DNA of 64,000 nt from Alistipes sp. (GTDB lineage: Bacteria; Bacteroidota; Bacteroidia; Bacteroidales; Rikenellaceae), in assembly GCA_031285405.1 (NCBI GenBank), contig JAITWH010000015.1, positions 38,826-102,825 on the forward strand, written 5' to 3'. The notes beneath the pieces were generated by a model. The model was given only the letters and a program-made list of their open reading frames with translations. It did no database searches and was not told the DNA's origin. Shown here piece by piece: positions 39,226 to 47,942 of this stretch (position 1 is the stretch's first letter; every line of letters begins with the position of its first letter). The position numbers were made by a program, and so were the translations under genes.

Positions 39226-39822
39226 CCGTTTGGGTTTGGGGGCGAGCATCATGGTCATGCGCTTGCCCTCCAACTTGGGCATCATCTCGACCTTTGCCAA
39301 CTCCTCCAAATCGGTGGCGAAACGCAGCAGCAGGATCTCGCCCTGCTCCTTGAACACGATCGAGCGGCCGCGGAAAAAGACATAGGCCTTCACCTTGGAG
39401 CCCTCCTTGAGAAAGTTCTCGGCGTGCTTCAACTTGAAGTTGTAGTCGTGGTCGTCGGTCTGCGGTCCGAACCGGATCTCCTTGATCACCACCTTGATGG
39501 CGTTGGCTTTGATCTCCTTCGCCTTCTTTTTCTGCTGGTAGAGGAACTTGGAGTAGTCGACGATTCGCACTACGGGCGGGTCGGCGTTGGGGGAGATTTC
39601 GACCAGGTCGAGCTCCATCTCGTCGGCCTTGCGCAGAGCGTCGCGCGTGGACATCACGGTCGAACCCTCGACCTCGTCGCCCACCAATCTGACCTGCGGG
39701 GCGGTGATGTGTTCGTTGATCCTGTGCAGCGCCTCCTTCAGAGGCATTCTGCGACCCCGATCCCTGCCGCCGCCTGCTGGACGGGGCTTGGGGGCTACAT
39801 AAGGTTTTTTTACCGGTGGCAA
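39223..39822 (-). CDS. infC: Translation initiation factor IF-3 (TTG start as called)
   Basis: 199 aa; [77 protein letters not shown]. Confidence 0.96.
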   Translation of the reverse strand: MPPVKKPYVAPKPRPAGGGRDRGRRMPLKEALHRINEHITAPQVRLVGDEVEGSTVMSTRDALRKADEMELDLVEISPNADPPVVRIVDYSKFLYQQKKKAKEIKANAIKVVIKEIRFGPQTDDHDYNFKLKHAENFLKEGSKVKAYVFFRGRSIVFKEQGEILLLRFATDLEELAKVEMMPKLEGKRMTMMLAPKPKR

Positions 39823-39830
39823 ATTCTATT

Positions 39831-39859
39831 GATTAAGAATTAAAAATTATGAATTAAGA
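39831..39859. repeat. Heptanucleotide tandem repeat (AATTAAG/AATTAAA/AATTATG)n between thrS and infC
   Basis: gattaag aattaaa aattatg aattaag. Confidence 0.7.
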
Positions 39860-39868
39860 GTCTTTTTT

Positions 39869-41830
39869 TCAGCTGTTGATCGGCTCGGTCTCCTTGGCGA
39901 CGGCGTCGGTGACGAAGGCGGCGAACTCCGCCGGTGTCATTTGGCCCTTGTCCCCCTCTCCCTGCACCCTCACGCTTACCACCCCTTCGGCCTCCTCCTT
40001 CTCGCCGACGATCAGCATAAACGGAATTCTCTTCAGCTCGTTGTCGCGTATCTTGCGTCCTATCTTCTCGTTGCGGGTGTCGGTGATGGTGCGAATATCG
40101 GAATTATTTAGCAATTTCGCTACATTTTCGGCGTAATCGTTAAATTTTTCGCTGATCGGCAGCACCACGGCCTGCTCCGGCGTGAGCCACAGCGGGAACT
40201 TTCCGGCGGTGTGCTCCAACAGCACGGCCACGAACCTCTCCATCGAACCGAACGGCGCGCGGTGGATCATGATGGGGCGGTGCTCCTTGTCGTCGGCCCC
40301 TTTGTAGGTGAGGTCGAATCTCTCGGGCAGGTTGTAGTCGACCTGAATCGTGCCCAACTGCCACCTCCGGCCGATGGCGTCCTTCACCATGAAGTCTAAC
40401 TTGGGGCCATAGAACGCGGCCTCGCCATACTCGACCGTCGCGTCAAGACCCTTGTTTTGCACCGACTGCACGATGGCGCTCTCGGCCTTCTCCCAATTCT
40501 CGTCGCTGCCGATGTACTTCTCGCGGTTCACCGGATCGCGCAACGATATCTGCGCCGTGAAGTTCTCGAACTTCAGCGTCTTGAAGATATAGAGCACGAT
40601 GTCGATCACCTTTTCGAACTCATCCTGCAACTGGTCGGGCCTCACGAAGAGGTGGGCGTCGTCCTGCGTGAATCCGCGAACGCGCGTCAGTCCGTGCAGC
40701 TCGCCGCTCATCTCGTAGCGATAGACCGTGCCGAACTCGGCGAACCTCACCGGTAGGTCTTTGTACGACCGCGGCTTGAGGCGATAGATCTCGCAGTGGT
40801 GCGGACAGTTCATCGGCTTGAGCAGGAACTCCTCGCCCTCGTCGGGTGTGCGGATCGGTTGGAACGAGTCCTTGCCATATTTCGCGTAGTGGCCGCTGGT
40901 GACGTACAAGTCCTTCATGCCGATGTGCGGCGTGATGACCTGCTCGTAGCCATACTGCTGCTGAATGTTGCGCAAGAAATTTTCGAGCCTGTTCCGCAGC
41001 GCGGCGCCTTTCGGCAGCCACAGCGGCAGACCCTGACCGACCCTCTGCGAGAAGGCGAACAGCTCCAACTCCTTGCCCAACTTGCGATGATCCCTTTTGC
41101 GCGCCTCTTCGAGCATTGCAAGGTGTTCGTCGAGCATGCTCTTCTTGGGGAAGGCCACGCCGTAGATTCGGGTGAGCATCTTGCGCTTCTCGTCGCCGCG
41201 CCAATAGGCCCCCGCTATGCTTGTCAGCTTCAGCGCCTTGATGTGGCTCGTGTCGGGCAGGTGGGGCCCGCGGCACAGGTCGGTGAAGCAGCCGTTGGTG
41301 TAGAACGTTATCGTGCCGTCGGCCAAGTCTTGTATCAGCTCCAACTTATACTCGTCGCCCTTCTCTGTGAATGTCTTCAGCGCCTCGGCCTTCGACACCT
41401 CGTTGCGCACTAACGGCGCCTTGACCCTCGCCAGCTCCATCATCTTCGCCTCGATGGCGGGCAGGTCGGCCTCGGTGATTGGGGTGGGGGAGTCGATGTC
41501 GTAGTAGAACCCCGTCTCGATGCTCGGCCCGATGCCGAACTTGATGCCCGGGTACAACGACTCCAACGCCTCGGCCAACAGGTGCGACGATGTGTGCCAA
41601 AAGACACTCTTGGCCTCGTCGTCGTCCCACTTCAGCAACTTCACGGTGCTGTCCTCGGCGATGGGAATTTGCAGATCCTGCACCCGTTCGCCGTTCGAGT
41701 CTTTCACTTTCGCGGCGAGCACTTCGCCCGCCAGCCTCGGCGAGATGCTCTCGGCGATCTGCATCGCCGTCACCCCCGCCTCGTATTCCCGCACACTTCC
41801 GTCCGGAAAGGTTATCTTAATGTTTTTCAT
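39869..41830 (-). CDS. thrS: Threonine--tRNA ligase
   Basis: 653 aa; [66 protein letters not shown]. Confidence 0.97.
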   Translation of the reverse strand: MKNIKITFPDGSVREYEAGVTAMQIAESISPRLAGEVLAAKVKDSNGERVQDLQIPIAEDSTVKLLKWDDDEAKSVFWHTSSHLLAEALESLYPGIKFGIGPSIETGFYYDIDSPTPITEADLPAIEAKMMELARVKAPLVRNEVSKAEALKTFTEKGDEYKLELIQDLADGTITFYTNGCFTDLCRGPHLPDTSHIKALKLTSIAGAYWRGDEKRKMLTRIYGVAFPKKSMLDEHLAMLEEARKRDHRKLGKELELFAFSQRVGQGLPLWLPKGAALRNRLENFLRNIQQQYGYEQVITPHIGMKDLYVTSGHYAKYGKDSFQPIRTPDEGEEFLLKPMNCPHHCEIYRLKPRSYKDLPVRFAEFGTVYRYEMSGELHGLTRVRGFTQDDAHLFVRPDQLQDEFEKVIDIVLYIFKTLKFENFTAQISLRDPVNREKYIGSDENWEKAESAIVQSVQNKGLDATVEYGEAAFYGPKLDFMVKDAIGRRWQLGTIQVDYNLPERFDLTYKGADDKEHRPIMIHRAPFGSMERFVAVLLEHTAGKFPLWLTPEQAVVLPISEKFNDYAENVAKLLNNSDIRTITDTRNEKIGRKIRDNELKRIPFMLIVGEKEEAEGVVSVRVQGEGDKGQMTPAEFAAFVTDAVAKETEPINS

Positions 41831-41863
41831 ATACTTGCGTAGCTATGTTCTGCCGCGGCCGCT

Positions 41864-42832
41864 TTATATCTCGTTCTTCGACAGGTCTATTGTGCGTTCG
41901 TCGCCCTTTTCGCGCTCGTAGTGCTTCAGCGGATTTTTCGACATCTCGGCGTAGGCGGCGCGATTCCGGAAGATGTCGATCGCGGTGTAGATCGCGTTGC
42001 GCATCGAGTCGGGGTTCGCCTCGCCCCTGCCCGCGATGTCGAACGCCGTGCCGTGGTCGGGACTCGTGCGCACCACCGGCAGCCCCGCCGTGAAGTTCAC
42101 CCCGTCGGGCGCGATCGCCTTGAACGGCGCAAGTCCCTGGTCGTGATACATCGCCAGCAGCGCGTCGTACTTGGTGTGGCCGCCCGACAGAAACAGTCCG
42201 TCCGCCGCCATGGGGCCGAACGCGAGGATACCCTCCGCCCATGCCTCCTCGACCGCGGGCCTGATGACCTCGATCTCGTCGGTGCCCATCATTCCGCCCT
42301 CGCCCGCGTGGGGGTTGAGCGCCAACACCGCTATGCGCGGAGCCACGATGCCGAAGTCGCGAGTGAGCGTGCGGCTCAGCGTGCGCAGCTTCTCGACGAT
42401 CTTCTCCTTCGAGATCGCTCCCGGGACATCCGCCAACGCCATGTGGGCCGTCACCAACGCCACCCGAAGAGAGTCGCTGCACATAATCATGACGGGCGCA
42501 GACTCTTTGCCGCCGAACTCGGCAGCCAGCCACTCCGTGTGTCCGCCGTAAGTCCAGCTATCCGAACGCGCGTTCTCCTTGCTGATGGGGGCGGTGACCA
42601 ACACGTCGATCTTGCCGGCGTGCAGATCGGCCGCCGCGTCGCGAAGCATCTTGACCGCCGCCGCGCCGCTCTCGGGTGTGGGAACCCCGGGCTCGAACTC
42701 TCCGGAGTACTTATACACCACGGGGGTGCACAGCTCGGCCATGCGCGGGTCGTCCAAAATCATCGCGACGATCTCGGGCCCGATGCCCGCCGGATCGCCC
42801 TGCGTTATCCCTACTTTTATTTTGTTTGCCAT
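41864..42832 (-). CDS. pdxA: 4-hydroxythreonine-4-phosphate dehydrogenase
   Basis: 322 aa; VGITQGDPAGIGPEI; SWTYGGHTEWLA; DALLAMYHDQGLAPFK; TSPDHGTAFDIAG. Confidence 0.95.
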   Translation of the reverse strand: MANKIKVGITQGDPAGIGPEIVAMILDDPRMAELCTPVVYKYSGEFEPGVPTPESGAAAVKMLRDAAADLHAGKIDVLVTAPISKENARSDSWTYGGHTEWLAAEFGGKESAPVMIMCSDSLRVALVTAHMALADVPGAISKEKIVEKLRTLSRTLTRDFGIVAPRIAVLALNPHAGEGGMMGTDEIEVIRPAVEEAWAEGILAFGPMAADGLFLSGGHTKYDALLAMYHDQGLAPFKAIAPDGVNFTAGLPVVRTSPDHGTAFDIAGRGEANPDSMRNAIYTAIDIFRNRAAYAEMSKNPLKHYEREKGDERTIDLSKNEI

Positions 42833-42880
42833 AATACGCTATCTCTTCTAACCCACAAAGTTAGAAAAAACTTTCGGTAA

Positions 42881-44329
42881 TCACAGCGAATCGCCGAAAT
42901 CCTTGCGGAATTTCTCCATCAACCGGTGCGGCCAGTCGGTGGTGGGCTCCATCTTGCCCATGAAGAATCGCAGCACGCGCGGCTCGTAGGTCCACCTCAG
43001 TCCGCCGATCAGCTTGCGGTTGTCGTAGAGCCATTCGAGGCGGTCGATCACATAGTTGATCTGCGACAGAGTGAACACCCGTCGCGGCACCGCCAACCTC
43101 AGCAGCTCGACATCGGAGAGTACCTCCACCCCGTTTTCGTCCCTCACACTCGACATCGTGCCGCGCTCCATGCCGCGAATGCCGCCCGCCAGGAAGAGCG
43201 CCGAGGCTAAGGCCGCCGCCGGATATTGACTCTGCTTGAGGTGGTCGCAAAACTCCATCGCGTTGACGTGGGCGCCCAACACACCCGGAGGCGTCACCAT
43301 CGGAATGCCCTTCGATTCGGCAGTCTCCACCAGATACTTTATGAAGGTGGGACTCTGCGAGATCATCGTCTCGTCCAACGTTTCGTACAACCCGACTGCG
43401 ATCGCCTCGACCTCCCTCACCGACATGCCGCCGTAGGTCAGGAACCCCTCGAACAGCGGGATCATCACCTCCATCTTTTGGTACAGCTCGTGGCGGTTGG
43501 TGCAGATGCCGCCCCCGCGCGACGACGAGAGCTTGCGCGCCGAGAAGTAGACTATGTCGGCCAGCCCGGTCATCATCCTCAAAATGTCGCCCATCGAGTT
43601 CTCCATCCACTCCTTCTCGCGCTGCTTCACGAGGTATGCGTTCTCGCCGAGAAGGCTCGCGTCGAGCACCAGCATGATGCCGTACTTGTCGGCCACGCGC
43701 CTCACATCCATCATGTTGGAGATCGAGAATGGCTGCCCGCCGATCAGGTTGGTCGACGCCTCCATGCGGATGAAGGGAATTTTGTCGACCCCCGTCGCCT
43801 CGATGAAGGCGGTGAGCTTGTCGATATCCATGTTGCCCTTGAACGGGTTGTCGGACTTGAGCTCCAGCGCGTCGTCCTTCAGCAGCTCGACGATGCTTCC
43901 GCCCACCTCGGTGATGTGGGCCAACGTTGTGGTGAAGTGGTAGTTCATCGGCACGATCATGCCCGGCTTGACGAAGGTGCGCGCCAACACATTCTCCGCA
44001 GCGCGACCCTGATGTACGGGCAGCAGATATTTCTTGCCCAGCACATCTTCGACAGCCTTCTGCATCCTCACGAACGACTGCGAACCGGCGTAGGCGTCGT
44101 CGGCCCTCATCATTGCGGCCAACTGGTTGTCGCTCATCGCGTTGACGCCGCTGTCGGTGATCATGTCGAGGAACACGTCGGAGGTGCTCAACCCGAAAGT
44201 ATTGAAGCCCGCCTCCTTGAGCGCGTCCAGTCGACGTTCGACGGGAACCAGGTGCAGTTTCTGAACTATGCGAACCTTGTGGAGCTCCAGCGGGAGATCC
44301 TCGTTTTTGTAAAATTTGACGGTTGCCAT
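42881..44329 (-). CDS. Tryptophanase / tyrosine phenol-lyase-fold beta-eliminating lyase
   Basis: 482 aa; DVFLDMITDSGVNAMSDNQLAAMMRADDAYAGSQSF; LPVHQGRAAEN; GGQPFSISNM; LRLAVPRRVFT; LRWTYEPRVLRFF. Confidence 0.85.
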   Translation of the reverse strand: MATVKFYKNEDLPLELHKVRIVQKLHLVPVERRLDALKEAGFNTFGLSTSDVFLDMITDSGVNAMSDNQLAAMMRADDAYAGSQSFVRMQKAVEDVLGKKYLLPVHQGRAAENVLARTFVKPGMIVPMNYHFTTTLAHITEVGGSIVELLKDDALELKSDNPFKGNMDIDKLTAFIEATGVDKIPFIRMEASTNLIGGQPFSISNMMDVRRVADKYGIMLVLDASLLGENAYLVKQREKEWMENSMGDILRMMTGLADIVYFSARKLSSSRGGGICTNRHELYQKMEVMIPLFEGFLTYGGMSVREVEAIAVGLYETLDETMISQSPTFIKYLVETAESKGIPMVTPPGVLGAHVNAMEFCDHLKQSQYPAAALASALFLAGGIRGMERGTMSSVRDENGVEVLSDVELLRLAVPRRVFTLSQINYVIDRLEWLYDNRKLIGGLRWTYEPRVLRFFMGKMEPTTDWPHRLMEKFRKDFGDSL

Positions 44330-44338
44330 TTTATTTAA

Positions 44339-44424
44339 GTGATTAGTGATCAGTGGTTAGTGGTTAGTGGTTAGTGCTACGCGAGTGTTACCTATGTAAC
44401 TAAATCCGCCGCCGGCGTTCCGGC
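44339..44424. repeat. Composite repeat: (GTGATTA/GTGGTTA)n heptamers + GCTACGC + AGTGTTACCTATGTAACT palindrome + AACG-loop hairpin (copy H)
   Basis: Heptamers 44339-44375, GCTACGC 44376-44382, palindrome 44384-44401, hairpin GCCGG-CGTT-CCGGC 44411-44424. Confidence 0.85.
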
Positions 44425-45135
44425 CCGTCGGAATTCAGAGCAGACTATCGCCGCGGCGACGGCGACGTTGAGCGACTCCGCCCCCGCACTCTCCGTGGGG
44501 TAGGGCGGAATGAATAGCCGTCGCGTCACCTGCTCCGCCACCCCGTCCGAGATGCCGCGCCCTTCGCTGCCCAGCACGATGATCCCCTCGTTCGAGAGCT
44601 TCGCGCCGTAGAGGTTCTCGCCCTCCAGAAAAGTCCCGAAAACGGGAGTTCCGATCTGCGGAATCAGCGTCGTCAAGTCACCATAGTGTACCCTCACCCT
44701 CACCAGCGCCCCCATCGTGGCCTGCACGACCTTGGGGTTGAAGCAGTCGGCCGAGTCGTCGCTGCACACCACGTCGCCGATGCCGAACCAGTCGGCCAGC
44801 CTGATGATCGTGCCCATGTTGCCCGGGTTTTGCACCCCGTCCAGAGCGAGCACCAAGCGCCCTCGCAAAGCCGTCGGGTCGAACTCGTGGCGCGGAATCT
44901 CCACCAACGCCAGACAGTCGGTCGGCGTCTTCAGGTGGCTCGCCCGCTCCATCTCCTTGGCCGTCGCCTGCTCGCCAGCTAACTCGCCGCCCCGCGAGAA
45001 TATCTTTCGCACCCGAAGCCCCGAAACCAACAGCTCGCCGACAAGTTTCGCCCCCTCGGCCACGAACAGCCCCGCCTCCAGGCGAGCCTGTTTGTCGCCC
45101 AACGAGCGTATCAGTTGTATCTCGGCCTTCGTCAT
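44392..45135 (-). CDS. TrmH/SpoU family RNA methyltransferase
   Basis: Start MTKAEIQLIRSLGDKQARLEAGLFVAEGAKLVGELL; LALDGVQNPGNMGTIIRLADWFGI; IIVLGSEGRGIS; internal Met of the 377-aa ORF. Confidence 0.93.
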   Translation of the reverse strand: MTKAEIQLIRSLGDKQARLEAGLFVAEGAKLVGELLVSGLRVRKIFSRGGELAGEQATAKEMERASHLKTPTDCLALVEIPRHEFDPTALRGRLVLALDGVQNPGNMGTIIRLADWFGIGDVVCSDDSADCFNPKVVQATMGALVRVRVHYGDLTTLIPQIGTPVFGTFLEGENLYGAKLSNEGIIVLGSEGRGISDGVAEQVTRRLFIPPYPTESAGAESLNVAVAAAIVCSEFRRAGTPAADLVT

Positions 45136-46019
45136 GTCGTTCTTTTTTCGGCAAGCCACAATCCTCCCGCGATCAGCACGAGTCCGCACACCGCGATCCA
45201 GGTTATCCGCTCGCTCAGCACGAGCGCCGCCGCCGCCATCGTGAACACGGGGTTGAGGTAGATGTAGTTCGACGACGACACCACCCCGATCTCCTTCATC
45301 ACCCTGTTCCACACCGCGAAGCAGGCGAACGACGCGACGAGCCCCAAAAACAGCAGGTTGCTCCACACCGCCGGTTGCGTCAACACCGCCGGATGGTAGC
45401 CTGTGCCCGGCAGAACCAAAAATGGCAGCAGCGTCACGAGTCCCCAGAAAAAGACCTTTCGTGTGATGAACATCGTCGAGTAGCGTTCGCCCAGACCCCG
45501 CATCAGCACGCTGTACACCGCCCACGACAGCGCCGCGGCGATCGACAGAATGTCACCAACGGGGCTCAGCTCCAACACGAAGCTGCCGTTGAAGATTACC
45601 AACGCACTCCCCGCCAACGCCGCCGAGGTGCCCAACCAGAGCCTGCCGCCGACCCTCTCCCGCGGCCAGATAGCCCGCGACAGCAGCATCGTCCACACCG
45701 GCGCCGTGCACACCAACAGCGACACGTTGCTCGCCAGAGTCGTCTCCAGCGCGGTGTTCTCGGTGATGAAGTAGAGCGACCCCCCGGTGAACCCCACCGC
45801 CGCCATCAGCAGTTCGTCCTTCAGCGAGTCGGCCCACAGCTTGCGCCGCGGCGAGAATATCCAGATGGCGATGTAGGCCAGAATGAACCTGTACGTAAAT
45901 ATCTCAGCCGGCGAGAGCCCGCTCTGTATCAACACCTTGGTCGACACGAACGTTGTTCCCCACACGGCGATCGTCGCCACGGCGGCCACATGCCACCAGT
46001 ATTTGGCCGAGCGTACCAA
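45132..46019 (-). CDS. EamA/DMT family transporter
   Basis: 295 aa, about 10 TM; WGTTFVSTKVLIQSGLSPAEIFTYRF. Confidence 0.92.
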   Translation of the reverse strand: MVRSAKYWWHVAAVATIAVWGTTFVSTKVLIQSGLSPAEIFTYRFILAYIAIWIFSPRRKLWADSLKDELLMAAVGFTGGSLYFITENTALETTLASNVSLLVCTAPVWTMLLSRAIWPRERVGGRLWLGTSAALAGSALVIFNGSFVLELSPVGDILSIAAALSWAVYSVLMRGLGERYSTMFITRKVFFWGLVTLLPFLVLPGTGYHPAVLTQPAVWSNLLFLGLVASFACFAVWNRVMKEIGVVSSSNYIYLNPVFTMAAAALVLSERITWIAVCGLVLIAGGLWLAEKRTT

Positions 46020-46072
46020 AAACTTTGCGATACCTTGAATAAAGGGCTCCCTTATAAATAAAGGTTACCCAT

Positions 46073-47014
46073 CTAAAATATAAATTGCGAGCTGATCTCG
46101 CGATAGCTGTACACCCTGTCGATCGTGTCGGCAAAGATGTCGGCCACACTCAACACGGTGAACTTGCTGTGATCCTCGCCCTGCTTCAGCGGAATGGTGT
46201 CGGTCACGATAACCTCCGACAGTGGGCTGGCGTTGATTCGGTCGTAGGCCGGGCCCGACAATACGGGATGGGTCGCCGCCGCGCGCACGCTCGCCGCACC
46301 CTTGTCCATCAACATTCGCGCGGCGAGGGTCAGCGTGCCTGCGGTGTCGATCAGGTCGTCGATGATCACCACGTTGCGCCCCTCGACGTCGCCGATGGCG
46401 GTGATTTTTGCAACCTCGTTGGGCTTCTCGCGCTGCTTGTGGCTGATGATCATCGGGGCCATCAGATGCTTCGAGTAGGCGCTGGCACGTTTCGCGCCAC
46501 CCATGTCCGGAGCGGCGATCGACAGATTCTCGATGCCGAGCGTCTCAAGATAGGGCACAAAAATTTTGCTGGCGTAGAGGTGGTCGACCGGAATGTCGAA
46601 AAATCCCTGAATCTGGTCGGCGTGCAGGTCGAGCGTCATCACCCTGTCTACCCCCGCCGCCTTGAGCAGGTTGGCCACAAGCTTGGCGCCGATCGACACC
46701 CTCGGGCGATCCTTGCGATCCTGCCTTGCCCAACCGAAGTAGGGGATCACCGCCACCACACGGTGGGCGCTTGCCCGTCGCGCGGCGTCGATCATGAGCA
46801 GCAGCTCCATCAGGTTGTCAGCCGGCGGCACGGTCGACTGAACGATGAACACGGTGCAACCGCGGATCGTCTCGTTGAAGGCCGGCTGGTATTCGCCGTC
46901 GTTGAAGCTGATGCAGGCCGACTCGCCCAACGTCGTGCGATACGACGCGGCGATCTTTTCGGCCAGAGGCCAGGAGTTTCTGCAAGAGAAAATTTTAAGA
47001 GTATGGTGTCCCAT
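46073..47014 (-). CDS. prs: Ribose-phosphate pyrophosphokinase
   Basis: 313 aa; FNDGEYQPAF; IPYFGWARQDRKDRPRVSIGAKLVANLL; DLHADQIQGFFDIPVDHLYAS; VVIIDDLIDTAGTL. Confidence 0.96.
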   Translation of the reverse strand: MGHHTLKIFSCRNSWPLAEKIAASYRTTLGESACISFNDGEYQPAFNETIRGCTVFIVQSTVPPADNLMELLLMIDAARRASAHRVVAVIPYFGWARQDRKDRPRVSIGAKLVANLLKAAGVDRVMTLDLHADQIQGFFDIPVDHLYASKIFVPYLETLGIENLSIAAPDMGGAKRASAYSKHLMAPMIISHKQREKPNEVAKITAIGDVEGRNVVIIDDLIDTAGTLTLAARMLMDKGAASVRAAATHPVLSGPAYDRINASPLSEVIVTDTIPLKQGEDHSKFTVLSVADIFADTIDRVYSYREISSQFIF

Positions 47015-47018
47015 TCTG

Positions 47019-47657
47019 TTATGTTAAGTGTTGTTCAATAAAATCCAATATCTCGTCGCGGCCGCTCCGCTGCTCCGACGACGTCACGAACATGGGCGGC
47101 AACTCGTCCCACTGCTTCAGCAGCGCCTCGCGGTAGTTCGCGATGTTTGTCGACAGGGCGTTCGTGCCCAACTTGTCGGCCTTGGTGAAGACCACCCCGA
47201 AGGGTACCCCCTCCTCGCCCAGCATCGTCATGAACTCCATGTCGACCCTCTGCGGCTCGTGGCGCACGTCGACCAACACGAACAGAAACCAGAGCCCCTC
47301 GGCCTTGGTCACATAGTCCGTGATCAGCTTGTCGAACCCCGCGCGCACAGCCTTCGACGCGCGCGCGTAGCCGTAGCCCGGCAGGTCGACCAAGTACCAT
47401 GGCGACTCGCCCGTCTGTTTCGCACCCCCTCCGCTCGCCTGTTTCGGCCCGCCTCCCACTAAAAAGTGGTTGATCAGGCGCGTCTTGCCGGGCGTGCCGG
47501 AGACCTTCGCGAGTCCTTTCTGGCCGGTGAGCATGTTGATGAGCGACGATTTGCCCACGTTGCTGCGCCCGATGAAGGCGAACTCGCGCAGCCCTTCGCG
47601 CGGAATCTGCGAGAGCTTCTGCGAACTGAATGCAAACTTTGCCGACGATATATTCAT
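47019..47657 (-). CDS. engB: Ribosome biogenesis GTP-binding protein EngB/YsxC
   Basis: MNISSAKFAFSSQKLSQIPREGLREFAFIGRSNVGKSSLINMLTGQKGLAKVSGTPGKTRLINHF...YLVDLPGYGYARA; start at internal Met. Confidence 0.95.
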   Translation of the reverse strand: MNISSAKFAFSSQKLSQIPREGLREFAFIGRSNVGKSSLINMLTGQKGLAKVSGTPGKTRLINHFLVGGGPKQASGGGAKQTGESPWYLVDLPGYGYARASKAVRAGFDKLITDYVTKAEGLWFLFVLVDVRHEPQRVDMEFMTMLGEEGVPFGVVFTKADKLGTNALSTNIANYREALLKQWDELPPMFVTSSEQRSGRDEILDFIEQHLT

Positions 47658-47695
47658 ATTCGCCGGCAAAGGTACGAAATTATCCCGCGTTCCGA

Positions 47696-47857
47696 CTACT
47701 CGGTGGGCGAGAAATCGCTCTTCGATGCGCCGCACACAGGGCACGACCAGTCGTCGGGAATATCCTCGAAAGCGGTTCCGGCGGCCACGCCGCTGTCGGG
47801 GTCTCCCACGGCGGGATCGTACTCCCAGCCGCAAACGTCACATTTGTACTTTGCCAT
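47696..47857 (-). CDS. Rubredoxin (missed by the supplied ORF track)
   Basis: Reverse-strand translation [53 protein letters not shown], two CxxCG motifs, 53 aa. Confidence 0.96.
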   Translation of the reverse strand: MAKYKCDVCGWEYDPAVGDPDSGVAAGTAFEDIPDDWSCPVCGASKSDFSPTE

Positions 47858-47889
47858 AATCGTTGAGTTTTAAATAACTTCTTATCGTA

Positions 47890-47927
47890 TAACTATAAAT
47901 TTAGTTATATAACTAAGTTCTTAGTTG
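47890..47927. repeat. TAACTAA-N4-TTAGTTA palindromes, 20-bp period
   Basis: TAACTATAAATTTAGTTA 47890-47907 and TAACTAAGTTCTTAGTTG 47910-47927. Confidence 0.75.
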
Positions 47928-47942
47928 AAGCCTCCGGCCCCT

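Noticed and set aside
47683-47698. Full hairpin copy after rubredoxin
   Set aside because: Only TAGTCGGAACGC matches; the distal arm is absent, so I treat it as degenerate at best.
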